Source: Diprion similis (lineage: Eukaryota; Arthropoda; Insecta; Hymenoptera; Diprionidae). Taken from it: a DNA stretch of 64,000 nt. The stretch's first letter is position 1, and every line of letters begins with the position of its first letter. The stretch is from positions 8,799,501 through 8,863,500 of the forward strand of contig NC_060114.1 in the NCBI RefSeq assembly GCF_021155765.1, given 5' to 3'. Of the stretch, positions 24,982 to 36,600 are shown piece by piece. Under the pieces are notes generated by a model. It was not told the origin of the DNA. It did no database searches and saw nothing but the letters and a program-made list of their open reading frames with translations. The position numbers and the translations under genes are program-made.

Positions 24982-27269
24982 ATGAAGATAATCTTCGCGT
25001 TGGCAATATTCATTGTATCAGGTAAAACCAGAGACCACAATTTCCTTATCATCTTCTTCTTCTTCCTTTGCTTCAGCTTCAAAGTAATAAATTTAATGCA
25101 ATATGAATAGCATTTGTGTTTATTGGGCAGAGGAATACCCATCGGTATATACAATCTCACACTCACTGCTTAATATAGTCATAAATTAGTGTTAAGTGGC
25201 TTTTTCTGGAAACCAATGAAAAATAAACAACACGAACAAATACGAAACAGAAAAAAATACGAAAAACATATTGCGCAATCACCGACCATGCATGCATATT
25301 AATATGTGCTTATTAAGAGTCCCATCGCGTTCAGCACTAAACTCAACTATTCGTGGCTATATGTATACCTAAGTGATAAAAAAAATCACTTGAATACTGT
25401 AAAGAAACTGAACTTTCAAGTAGAACCTGTGGGCCAAGATGAACGGAACTTTTTCTTTCCTTATTTTTCATACCTTCTCTTTAATATTATATTACTTTTC
25501 TACCCGTCATCGCTGAATATCTAACCGAGGCTCTTCGCTTCGCCTCAAGTTTCTTCTGTTTCTTATTTTCATTCATAAGTCGGCAATTAGCCGTAACGCA
25601 TCATCAAGCGCCTCTAGTCCCGGTGACGGACATTGTAGAAACTATCTAGAGGCACATCGGTCGTTCACTCCATCATATTCCATAAAAAAATACGGTCTTA
25701 TGTCTTGAACTGTTGGAAATGAAAATATAACGTCGCGATATCTGGTGGCAAAAATGCATTATTCTAAGTGAACTATATTTAATTCTAAAACACCTCTTTC
25801 GTCATATTTTTCATAATTAATTTATTTCATTTGCAGAAACTAGAGCCTCGCAGTTTTTACCAAATTATCTGTTCTTTCGTATTCGCACAATTAACCTGAA
25901 ACAACCAGCTATATAGCCCAGTTCTCAGTACCATATTCCTTAGCCACACTCCTGCATTCGTTTGCACATATTAAGAAACTTGAATCGGTATACCAATTTT
26001 CAGACAGTACAAAATTGAAAGTCGTTAAACAGATGTCTTATGACCCGTTTTTTTTTACCTGGAAACGATGTCTTTACCCCAAAAGGTGTCTGTAACGACA
26101 TTGGGTCTTCAGACATCAAACAACAGGTCATAGACATCATTTGGACTTACTTTTGGTTCTGGACTATCTAGATTGTGATGGAAAGTTACAAAAAAATGAA
26201 TTTTCCACAGCTCGGTCGGATTCTGGTTTCTATTTCCCTGACCAGTTGTCCTCACACGCAGCGAGTCATAGCGAAGCCAGTTTCGACGGTCATGGAAATG
26301 CTTGGGCCGACAGCCAGAGTAACGCTGGTGTCCAAAACCACAGGAGCGATGGACCCGATAGACCCGGCGGACCGGGTCAATTTCGACCCGGAAATCCACC
26401 GCCGCCATTCGCTGGTCCGAGCCAAGTCGGATTTTACCCCGTAAACAATCCACCACCCTCATTCGGTCCTGGTCGTGATCAGAGTGGATCAGTAAGCGCC
26501 AACAGCCAGGCGAGCGCGCAGGGATTCGGTGAAAACTATCAGCAAGCGGGACCCGGGTGAGTTTCTTAAAATCAGAAAATCTTCCATTTTGGCTGCGGAA
26601 AGTCTCTTCGTTTCAGGACAAAGTATGTGTAAGTTGTGACGTTGGACTTTCCGTAACTTCCTGCTTTCGAGGTGCTGAAGGTGGAGCTTTGGTGGGAACT
26701 GACCCGAAAACTGATTGCAAACCGTTCGTTGAACTACCTCCTTGTGTTACAGATTCGCACAGCAGGGTTTGAATCCGAATGGGCTGTTCAATTCGAACGC
26801 TCAGAGTCAGGCGTCTGCTCAAAGCAGCGGAAACGGTGGCTTTGCGAATTCTCAAAGCAATTCGCAGGCCCAAGGCGGATTGGCGCAGAGTCAAAGTAAC
26901 GCGCAGTCTCAATCGAGCGGATTCGACGGCAAGGGCTACCCGTACAATTCGGTCGCAGGTGCGACTTCCGGTAGCCAATCGAACGGCGCTGGGGGTTCCA
27001 GCGCCGCCAGCGCCGCCAGCGCAGCATCAACAAGCTTCATAGAGGGCATTCCAGTCGCCAGCGCAAGCGCAGCAGCCGCAGCAGCTTCCGCGGGAATCGG
27101 AGGCAGCGGTGGTTCGTCGAGCAGCGCCAACAGCGTCGCTACTTCGTCCGGATTCAATCAGGGGTTCCAAAGGCTACCTGTTCAGCCGTGGTTCACCCGA
27201 ACCAGGATTGGCGAAGATGCGAGCAGCTCGAGCAGCGACAGTTTGAGCTTTAGCAGTGATGAGGAATAG
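24982..27269 (+). CDS. Secreted silk-like protein rich in Ser, Gln, Ala, Asn and Gly with an acidic Ser tail (three exons, 300 aa)
   Basis: Coding exons are 24982-25021, 26211-26556 and 26753-27269. Exon 1 is 40 nt and encodes the signal peptide MKIIFALAIFIVS; it ends in phase 1 and joins to give ...VSARSDSGFYFPDQ. The second junction is phase 2 and reads across as PGFAQQG. The mature protein has, in order, a Ser/His/Asp segment, a Pro/Gly-rich segment (RPGGPGQFRPG, PPPPF, FGPGRD), a Gln/Ser/Ala/Asn-rich repetitive part (NAQSQASAQ, QSQSNAQSQS), an Ala/Ser run, and a C-terminus SSSSSDSLSFSSDEE. The clustered Ser-Asp/Glu residues look like substrates of a secretory or CK2-type kinase, which is inference. 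No catalytic domain is visible. The stop is TAG at 27267-27269. It sits in tandem with the gene ending at 22957 and shares its promoter type. The 1.2-kb first intron separates the signal peptide from the body. Confidence 0.82.
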
Positions 27270-27835
27270 ACACAGAAGACTGAATAATTTTAGGGAGCCT
27301 TTTTATCGCTGGGATATTTTTCTATGAACTCTAATTACAATGAATCGTAATCGCAGTTTCATCAAAGTGAAGCACTTAAAAAATACTTGTTGAAATAGCA
27401 AACAAATGGGTGCTACATCATTGGTTCATTGCCCCCGCCTTGGCGCATTTTGAGACATAATGAACAAGCTTTGGATCAGTGGATTTAGACAATCCTATTA
27501 TATCTCGAGATATGGTACTTTGGAGTTTGTCACTAGCGCGAGCATCGCTAAGACTCACGCTAGCGGCTGGGGATTTCAAACTGCGATATCTTATGATTGG
27601 TTCGTCGAAAATCGATGGCCTAAGGCTGATTGAAGTTGTTTGAAGAACCGCGATACAGAGAACAATGAAGAAGTAGTGAGTCGAGAACAAAGAAAAATAC
27701 ACCACTCAGCTTGTAACATTTTTATTGTATCAGTACTGTGTCAGAGGGGAATGCAAATCTTTGAAAATTGCCGCTTCGACCATGTTTAAGATCTTATATA
27801 TATATATTTATATATATATAGTCTGATGGTCAATT

Positions 27836-27841
27836 AATAAA
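27836..27841 (+). terminator. Possible polyadenylation signal of the second silk-like gene
   Basis: AATAAA lies about 570 bp after the stop codon, just past an AT-dinucleotide tract at 27795-27820. I saw no closer canonical hexamer, so the 3' UTR may be long. Confidence 0.35.
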
Positions 27842-30800
27842 CCAGTCGAGTCGAGATAGTTAAGACTTCGATTTTTGCATCCATAAACGAAGAACCTCGT
27901 CGTTGAATTAGTCAGGTAGTTATAGTCTTTGTTCACTATTTTTATCCAATCAATTTTTTTTTTCTACAAAAGTTTCGTTGATAATATCTCCCGTTTGATT
28001 GCTCTATTCATTACATATTTATTACTCTTCGGAAAGATCATCGGCAGTATACACAATACAACTTCGCTACGATCGAGGAGCAAATCGCCTCGAGCAACGA
28101 TGATATTGCTGTAACATGCACATCGGTGTGTTAATGTGTAACTTGCATGTAAATGTCAATTTGAATATATTTTATACGCCTGTAACGTGTTGAGGAAGAT
28201 GACAAACACTGAACAGCCGGGAAATACCCGATTGGATAATTTTGTACGGGCGTACGCCGAGCCCCCAGGCTACGAATTCATCGAGACAGTCTTTTGAAAG
28301 TATGTACCTGTCGTCTCCTCGGTTTCTACGCGGATATAATGCCTCCGGAATTACGACAAGCAGTATAAACAGTGGCATTATGCCATATCAAATACTATTT
28401 ATTAACCAGCATACACGATAATTTATATAACTCATCTTTTTTGGTTTGAATAAATGTTTATATTTTAATACGTATTTCAATGCGAACAAATTACATGTTT
28501 TTAATTTTCCCCTGTACTCGTTTCCTTGTCACATATTTCTGTGTAATTACATTACAAATAGTATGACCGAGTAATGATGTCTGCACGAACTCGCGTGCAA
28601 ATTACGCAAGCCCAGTTCTCGGTCTTCAGACTTTCATTAAAAGTGGAAAAGTTAACCCAAACATGCTTGCTGTTATTTTCTTTGGAACAAAACATCACTG
28701 GACAATTGGTAATCACTCTGACTGATCATACAGCCGAAATAAAATTCCAAGCGTGGCACAAACGGTGGCCATGTTGACTTTTTTACGAACCCGTTCCGCC
28801 GTTCCACTTTTTCTCGCTCGTGACTAGCCGTAATAAACGTCGATACTTTATTGATCGAAAATATAATTTTTTTATCTCACTGTTAAACGAAGATCGCAAA
28901 ATTTATATTTATATCGCGTGTTGTCATAAACTTGTATTCATACACACACTCACAAGAATTTCAACAAGGCGGGACACTTCATCTTCTTGCTCCTTGGAAA
29001 GCACGTAAACTCATGGCCAGTCGGCTACAAAAACATTTGATTGCGTCATCGATGACGGACTGCAACTCGTGTACCGATCGCGGCTATAATTATATCGGTA
29101 CATGTGTCTAGACTTATTGTGTGCAGTACTCAGTTATACGTGGTCAAGGATCACGGGGCACGGATGACCATTATACGCATAAAATACACGTATTGACATC
29201 AAAGGCAATTTCTTACTCTTCTTCCAATAGAATTCATTCGTTGAGTTCCAAATCGAAATTACTATTGTTCTTTTTCGAAAATTTTCTTGAGTTCTTCAAA
29301 CTACATCAGAAAACAAATACCGATTATACGGTAGAAACTGATGCCTGTGTTTAATGATATGTGTGTTTAATTTCCACACTCAATTCAACAAGTCCTAACC
29401 ACAATTTCGATTAGTTTTTCATTTCCTCCTAGTATTAAGTAAAGTATTATTAAAGCTTGGGTGCATATAATTAGGGAATACCGAACGCAGCCTTGGCTTG
29501 GCATTCATTGTGAGCCGTCCGTGGGCGAAAACTCGGGGCCCCGGCCTCTGAAGTTTCTTTGGACGATTGGTTGGCATCGTCACACGAATTTGCAAACGTC
29601 ACTTCCTATGATCCCATCGTGTAACGCGATGCGACAAAATTCACAATTAAATTACGATTCGCTAGGTGTTTCAACACCCACTCCGACATTCTGGTTTCTC
29701 TTTCTGGATCAGCAACTCACTCTCAAGGTTTGCGGGAAACGAATTTAGACCATTTTTTGTACACGAGCACCGAACCGTTCACAAGCTGTATCCGACACTC
29801 TATATATACTTTGTGCCACGAATTTAATCAACACGGTACGCATATTAATTCGCATTGTTCGTTCGGTGGTCATAAAAAATACCCACAACTCGTTTGTTCG
29901 AATTGTTTCCTTTTTTTCGTCTCATTTCATGATTAGAAGCGTAAAAAAATTCACGGCCAGCCTTTTACAGTACATCTGGTATGCTAACACAGTAATATTT
30001 TGTGAGCAAACACATCTTTATTTATACGATCGTTTTTTAGCTCTAAATTTGACGTGCCTTGTAAATAAAATAAGAAAGATTTCTTCAAAATTGGGGAATA
30101 GTCTTCAGAATCACGTTCAGAAGTTATCAAGGCGATTATTAAATACGCTGCATGTAGAATATAATATGAAAATAAGTGAACAAAAATAAAATCAAGCTTT
30201 CCGATCACGGTACGAAAATAGCGATTACAGAAAACATGCAAGACGTCATAATTTTTTTCCCATACCTTTATGACCTTACGCGCAATTAGTTGCATATTAT
30301 TAAATCTTAGCCTTGATTTTACGAAGGCATAATGGTATGTTATATGCTAATGGAAATGGTATACCATCAGACTTATTTGTCCAATTAAGATGGGAATCTA
30401 TGTGCATTATCCATCTTTATATCCATGTATGCCAAGAAATTTTTCATTCTGGTTGACTCTTTTTTTTCACAACTTATTTCTCAGTATACTATTTACTTAT
30501 AAATTTATGTTGATAGTATTTTCTCTAGTTTCTGTAAATAATTTACGTTTAAGTTAGACGATTAACAACTACGAAAAACTTTTGAAAACGATAAATTTAT
30601 TTCCCGCACAGGATAACATAAATTGTATGTAAATAATTTATTTATTCACACACTACGCTGTATATTATTTTATGTACAGGAGAACGTGAAAAATTTACAT
30701 TAAAAAATCTTGATCGTTTATTTTACGAATTGCATTCAAGTTTTATCACATCGACCGTAACACTACTGTAGATTTCAATATTCGAGTGTTACAATACTGT

Positions 30801-31204
30801 TATGCATTTATACTTATCTCGTCAATATCTGCGATTTACGGTGTCCATGAATTTGAGAACAAAAAGCAATTGACATTTTTTCATAAAAAATAATGAAGTA
30901 GAATAAATAAAATAACTTTCCTTAGCGCAACAGACACGAGTGCATAACGCGGACGAGTATAATAATTATAATTATATTATGCATGTTTTTCTTCTCTTCC
31001 AAGTAATTGCACATCGTGATTCAATAAGTTCATTATTATTATAGTTATTATTTTTACAGTTATCGATGTCCATTGATTTCCATTCTATTACTATCGAAAT
31101 TATACTGTGTAATGACAATGATACTAATAATAATAATAACAGCAACAAACTAAGAAATAGTTATTTCGTTTCGGGATTCTTAGTATTTTCGTTCACTTAT
31201 CCCT
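27842..31204. other. Intergenic region with no supported gene
   Basis: This is AT-rich sequence between the second (+) and third (-) silk-like genes, which converge. Only chance reading frames are seen. Runs of AAT/ATT trinucleotides lie near 31031-31140. The 3' UTRs of both genes probably extend into it. Confidence 0.55.
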
Positions 31205-33547
31205 TTAAGGAAACTTCCCAGCGGAAACTTTGTACGTTCCTTTGCCAGTTTCGTCAACGCTAACTCCACTGCTGCTGAAAACACCTTTGGCGCCATCGAT
31301 GGTGCCACTCTTGCTTACAACCTCTTCGGCGTCAGCGATACGTGAAAAGATGCTGTTTAGCGGAGAAGAGAGGGAGAAAAAAACAAAATAGAATTATGAA
31401 TAACGAAAATGAGGGTTTGCGAGTGTGGAGGATCGATAAAAAAATAAACAGACACGTAACAACGATCCCATTTCTCCACAACACTAAAAATCAACTCACT
31501 CAAATCCAGGGCCGCCGGCACCAGTACCACCATTCGCCTGCGCATTAGCGTCTGCGTGCGCCGAGCCACCTCCGAATCCGCCGATGTGACCGCCTGGCTG
31601 GTGTGCCGAGCCTCCGTAACCGCCGCCAGAGCTGCCAGGGAAACCTCCATAACCACCTTTGGACAAGCCTCCAGCACTCGCACCAGCATTCGAACTCGCG
31701 CTACCTCCTCCACTACCCCCCCAGCCTCCACCGCCGTTGAAGTCTCCAGAGCCAAATTGGCCGTTGCCACCATTTCCATAGCCCTTGCTGCCGCCGTAAC
31801 TTCCGGTGCCAGCGCTGCCAGCGCTGCCAGCACTCGCAGCCGAGTTGGCGCTACCGCCTCCACTGCCCTGGAAGTTTCCAGAGCCCAAGTGGCCGTTGCC
31901 GCCAATTCCATAGCCCTGGCTACCGCCATAACCTCCGGCGCCAGTGCTGCCAGCACTCGTAGCGGAATTGCTGCTACCGCCTCCACTGCCTCCAAAGCCT
32001 CCACCACCCTGGAAGTTTCCAGAGCCGAGGTGGCCGTTGCCACCAGATCCATAGCCTTGGCCTAAGTTGGAAATCCCAGCACCACCGTTGCCACCAAGTC
32101 CATAGCCACCAGGTCCATAGCCCTGGCCTAAGTTGGGAGTTCCAGCGCCAACGTTGCCCTGGTGTCCACCATTCGCACCAAATTTCGCCTGGGCATTCGC
32201 ATTGGCATTCGAACTCGCGCTACCGCCTCCACCGCTGTGGAAGTCTCCAGAGCCGAATTGGCCGTTGCCACCATTTCCATAGCCCTTGCTGTCACCGTAA
32301 CCCCCAATGCCACCTCCGCTGCTCCCGAAGCCGCCGCCGTAACCTCCAATGCCACCGCTGCCGTAATTTCCACTTAAACCTGAGCCATGGAATGCGTTAT
32401 TGCCTCCGTAACCGAGTCCGGCAACTATTCAGCGGAACGAAGAAAACAGGATTTGTTTGGTTAAAAATGCGAGACTTTGCGGATTTTTATCGAAATTAAA
32501 TCAGTGAGTTTTAGAGTTTGAATTAAAGTTGATCCTTGATCTGATTTTATCTCAAAAATGGAGTATTCTCGATTCCATTATTCAAACCTTACCATACAAG
32601 TCAAACTAAATATTTATCACGTATGCTTCAGTTTTCATTCTATATATAGTTTTTACCTATTCACAAGATTTAAACTTGATCGTTTGTGTACAAAACAGTC
32701 TGTTGTTTAGCCTATAATTCAAACTCCACCCGACAGAAAATGTCCATTCAAATTATTTCGTACCTCCGGCGTTGCCAGCGCCTTCGTATCCGGCGCCGAA
32801 ATTGTTACCGCCGAATTTGCCGCCGCCGCCTCCTAGATATCCGCCGCCGCCGCCTCCTAGATATTCGCCGCCGCCTCCGCTGCCCAGGCTTCCAGCTGAT
32901 GCGGCCGCACCTGCCGAAGCGCCAGCGGTTGCAAAGGAACTTGACTGCGCCTGAGCCTTGCCACCACCTGTACTGGATGCACTTGAGCTCGAGCTGCTGT
33001 ACGCAGAAGCGCCGGTGAATCCGTTTCCGCCTCCGCCGCGACGTGCCCTGTGGTGAACTGGAACATTGTTCAAATCAGGATCTTCGTGTGCGAGAAAATC
33101 CCGAGGGTTCCACAATGCGTATTTTTAAACAAGAGCGTTCGTATGTCGATAGAAATGCACAAAGAGTTCGAGGAAACAAAACAATCGACTGTAAAAGCGC
33201 GCGATTCAAATCATTAAGTCCCACCGATAGAATTTAGTGAATTCCGTCGAAGGGTTTTGCACAACGAAAATTTTATAACTACACAGAAATGAAGAAGAAA
33301 ATCAACCCGTAGCGTCCGTCAGTTGAACGGAATTCAAATTTAAATACAGTGGCGGGAAAGTCCGTTGAAATTCGACTACGGGAAAGGTTGGAAAAACATT
33401 GTCACTCGCAAGGGTCAAACGAAATTCAAATCCAAGTTCGAGTTTCTCAATCCTTTAATATTGAAATTCGGAATATTTACCTTCAGCCTGAACGCTCACC
33501 GCGAGCAAGGCCAAAAGGCCGATGAGTTTTGCTTGATGCCGTTGCAT
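31205..33547 (-). CDS. Secreted glycine-rich silk-like protein with a non-repetitive C-terminal segment (four exons, 477 aa)
   Basis: On the minus strand the coding exons are 33547-33481, 33057-32764, 32424-31500 and 31352-31205. Exon 1 encodes a signal peptide (MQRHQAKLIGLLALLAVSVQ, then AE) and ends in phase 1, joining to VHHRARRGGGG, a possible basic processing site. Exon 2 has Ser-rich and Ala-rich runs and GGGGEYLGG-type glycine repeats. Exon 3 carries longer Gly/Ser/Tyr repeats built around YG.GGNG..GSG.F, spaced 44, 47 and 76 residues apart. Exon 4 joins in phase 2 and encodes about 50 non-repetitive residues (DIFSRIADAEEVVSKSG, later ETGKGTYKVSAGKFP, stop). Such a distinct C-terminus recalls the terminal domains that control assembly in silks, by analogy only. 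Reading through the exon 3 donor (GA|GTGAGT) gives an immediate TGA, so a model without exon 4 would be an artefact or an intron-retention isoform. Confidence 0.85.
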
Positions 33548-33556
33548 GACTGACTG

Positions 33557-33588
33557 TGAACATCACGCCTCGGATCGGTGAATTTATA
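33557..33588 (-). promoter_or_regulatory. Core promoter: TATA box and initiator of the glycine-rich silk-like gene
   Basis: On the minus strand TATAAAT (33588-33582) is followed 31 bp later by TTCACA, an initiator match with the start at A33557. The ATG is at 33547, so the predicted leader is only about 10 nt; an alternative start at A33555 would shorten it further. Confidence 0.7.
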
Positions 33589-33623
33589 ACGAGAGCCTCC
33601 TCCTCCCTTTCCCCCCTCTCTTC

Positions 33624-33624
33624 C

Positions 33625-33656
<32 letters not shown>
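33624..33656 (-). promoter_or_regulatory. GA-dinucleotide tract upstream of the glycine-rich silk-like promoter
   Basis: A near-perfect CT run on the plus strand (GA on the coding strand) lies about 70-100 bp upstream of the predicted start. GAGA tracts at this distance can bind GAGA-type factors in insects. It may equally be a neutral microsatellite. Confidence 0.4.
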
Positions 33657-33659
33657 GCC

Positions 33660-36600
33660 ATTGCTGATCAGGATGCGCACGGTGTTGTGACTTCTTCATG
33701 CGGGAACCCGGCTAGCTACGAGGATCAAGGCTGCCAATTTCAACCTTTTCTTCGACAAGAGCTGATTCCAGGTGTGCCTGTGTGATTTCTTTCTTTTTTT
33801 CCAGGCAGGCATTGTCTTCGGGCCTCTGCGCCTCTCCATCGAATTCGGAGAATAATTAATTGTTTGCGTTGAAAGAAAAGAAACGGACAAAAAATTAAAA
33901 CGATAAGAGATAAATAAACGACGCGTTAACCGATTGATCCGCACAAGGTCTGGGTTAAGGTGATTGTAAATCAGTCGGGTCAAGACGAATGTGCGCGCAT
34001 CAATTATATAATATCAATTCATTTTTATGCCAGTGAATTCTTTTACCGCAATACTCACACGCAGAGATTTCTGGGAAAACCGCATTCACTCTGCGAATTC
34101 AGTTATTCAATTTTTAGCACGAATATAAAGTTTGCCATGAAAATTACTCCGGCGGTTTAGTGCAACTAAATGAATGTTAGAAAGATATGTTTGGGTAATA
34201 ATCATTAAGTAATAATCTGAATTACTCTGAAATAGGAAAATAATGTTTAGGTGTATTTTTATTTTAACAAACGTTAATTCAAACAAGCTTGCTGCACATA
34301 GTGTCGAGTGATTCAAGAGGAAAAGGAAAGAGACTATTAAAATCGTATTACTAAACAGAAATACGTGCTATCCACAAGTTTTTGGAAACAAATTTTCCCG
34401 AAACAATGATTATAATTAAACTGCAGGCATGACGATTGTGTGATTCAAATAAAAATAAAACTCATGACCGAGGAACTGCGAGGTGTTTGCATAAGTTGAT
34501 AAATTGAAAATCAGTCACGCGATTTTGATCTTCCACTTGTTTGTTTCTCAAATTTTTTAAGCAGCCATCGATTCACTTGAACACGAACCGCGGTGGATCC
34601 CGGCTCGCTAATTTTTGTTCGGAAAGAAGGAAACAAATTAACTAACGTTCACTCGTAGAAATATCGTGCGTATAAGTGAAGGAATTACCAGGAACAGTTT
34701 TTGCACAAGAGCGTGAGGAGTAGATCTGAATCTCTTCTAGGTAAGGTTGGAGGTATAAAAATTTTAAGTACACATATCTATGTACATACATATATACGTA
34801 CAGACAAGTACCTGCGCCAATTACAGCGATTAGCATCGGAATACAGTGTATAGATTATTCCTGTATATTGCATACACGTGTACGCGCAAAATGCATGTGC
34901 GCCTGTGTGCGTGTACGCGCATGGCTAAAAGGTGCGCTGTGGATAACAACGAGGCAGCTTATTTATTAAGAAATATACATCGAACAATTATAAACATGGT
35001 ATATTATACGTATAGGTATAAACTTAGGATTACCGTCCGCCAGGGTTTTCCACCTGGTATAGAGATCCCCGAATGAGATTGTAGAACGTGTTTGAAGCAT
35101 TTCGACTGGGAAGTTCAACGGGGCCGTGACCCTCGAGTCCTTTTTACATATAGTTATCACAGATTGGAAAAGGATACGAACTTTCAAAAAGAGAGGGAGA
35201 AAAAAATGTACGTTCGTATCTGGCATCGATTAATTTTTGTTGCGTAATCGAATTATGCGAAATGGATTCTCGCAAAATCCTGAGATCCACAGCTGTATGA
35301 TCAAGACAGCATTTACCGAAATTTAAAAAACATTGCAAAAAAAGGTCAAATGTGTAAAGTCAACGTTTGAAAATCGCTGAAGATGAGGTACCGGGAAAAT
35401 AGCTAGACAAGGATCTACAAAAAGGATACGAAATGAGGTAGAAAGGCAAAATATAGATTCTATAGTAGGGGAGAAAAAAAATATGGATAACGCTTGAAAC
35501 GTATTTTTAGGCTAAAGAAAAACAAACTGCGACGTCTAATTTAGTTCAAAGTTATTCCTTTCTTAAGGGGCCCACTTTTCCTGGATCTCCCCTGTTAATC
35601 GGGTACTTTCCCTAGAGCCAATGATCGCGTAACGGATATAAATGACGCTAATCATCGTATCAAAAGGTCCACATCTGTTACAAACATGTGTGGGTAATAC
35701 GATTATTATCATCGTCATTAATTTTTTTCCCATCTAGACGGAGGAACCAAATTACTAAATAAAAGAGTTACTTTTATTTAAAAAAATATCAATGATCCAT
35801 TGATGGAAATATATATCTGTATTGCAAATAGCCTGCGGTGTTTTTGCCTTGATCATAGAAGATCCGCATGGTTTAATAACATGTCGAGGATCTATTAATG
35901 TATACGCTGTGAATGATGACTGTACGCCTATTATATGCATATCCAACATAGCATGTATACATAACAAATTGTGCATTTTTTTTTTCAATAACGTAATTAG
36001 CATGTGCCCATTAAACGATGATTTCTCGGGAACGTAAATAAGAAACACCTCACAAGCAGTGTATTTTGTTATCTTTTTGGTTAGATTAAATTGACTGGTA
36101 TGCTTGCAATAATTTTTGATGACGTAAGAAGTGACATTACGAATATAATATTACAAGGAATAAGTATGATTATATAAATCGTCCAAAGTTTAATGAGCGT
36201 TCATTTCGAGCAATATGGCGCCTGAATCGGTAATCAGCTGATCGAATCACCTACACAATGCAAATATAAAAGTACAAAAAATAACTGTACAAACTTTACG
36301 CTGTATAAAAGACTGTAGCACCTGTGTACCGATAATTCTAAGTAAAGCCGCATGAAGTTGATTGAATGTCAAATTCAAAATTTACCCACGATAAGGTGTC
36401 TTTAACCTAGACGGTTTGATTGTCTCGCTCTAATCACCTGATATCCTACCCCAAGGATATATGCAAAGAATTAGGTATTGAGCGAGAAATATTATAGATA
36501 CATGGTTATACCGCAAATGCTGTATTAACATAGTCGTTAAAGATTCAGCCACGTTGGGGTTTTCCGTAAAACTCTCAATTATGTATAGGCGCATGAATAT

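Noticed and set aside
27418-27705. 95-codon minus-strand frame with a hydrophobic start downstream of the second silk-like gene
   Set aside because: It opens with GTG, not ATG. Its only in-frame ATG is near the end, and I could find no acceptor joining it to an upstream exon.
28172-28378. Minus-strand ORF starting MPLFILLVV below a TATATAA box
   Set aside because: The hydrophobic stretch is short, the frame soon loses protein character, and no convincing second exon was found.
31357-32065. Long Ala/Thr/Ser-rich frames in other frames of the Gly-rich gene
   Set aside because: They are frame shadows of the GGX repeats. Only the minus-strand Gly frame joins to a signal-peptide exon and a terminal exon in phase.
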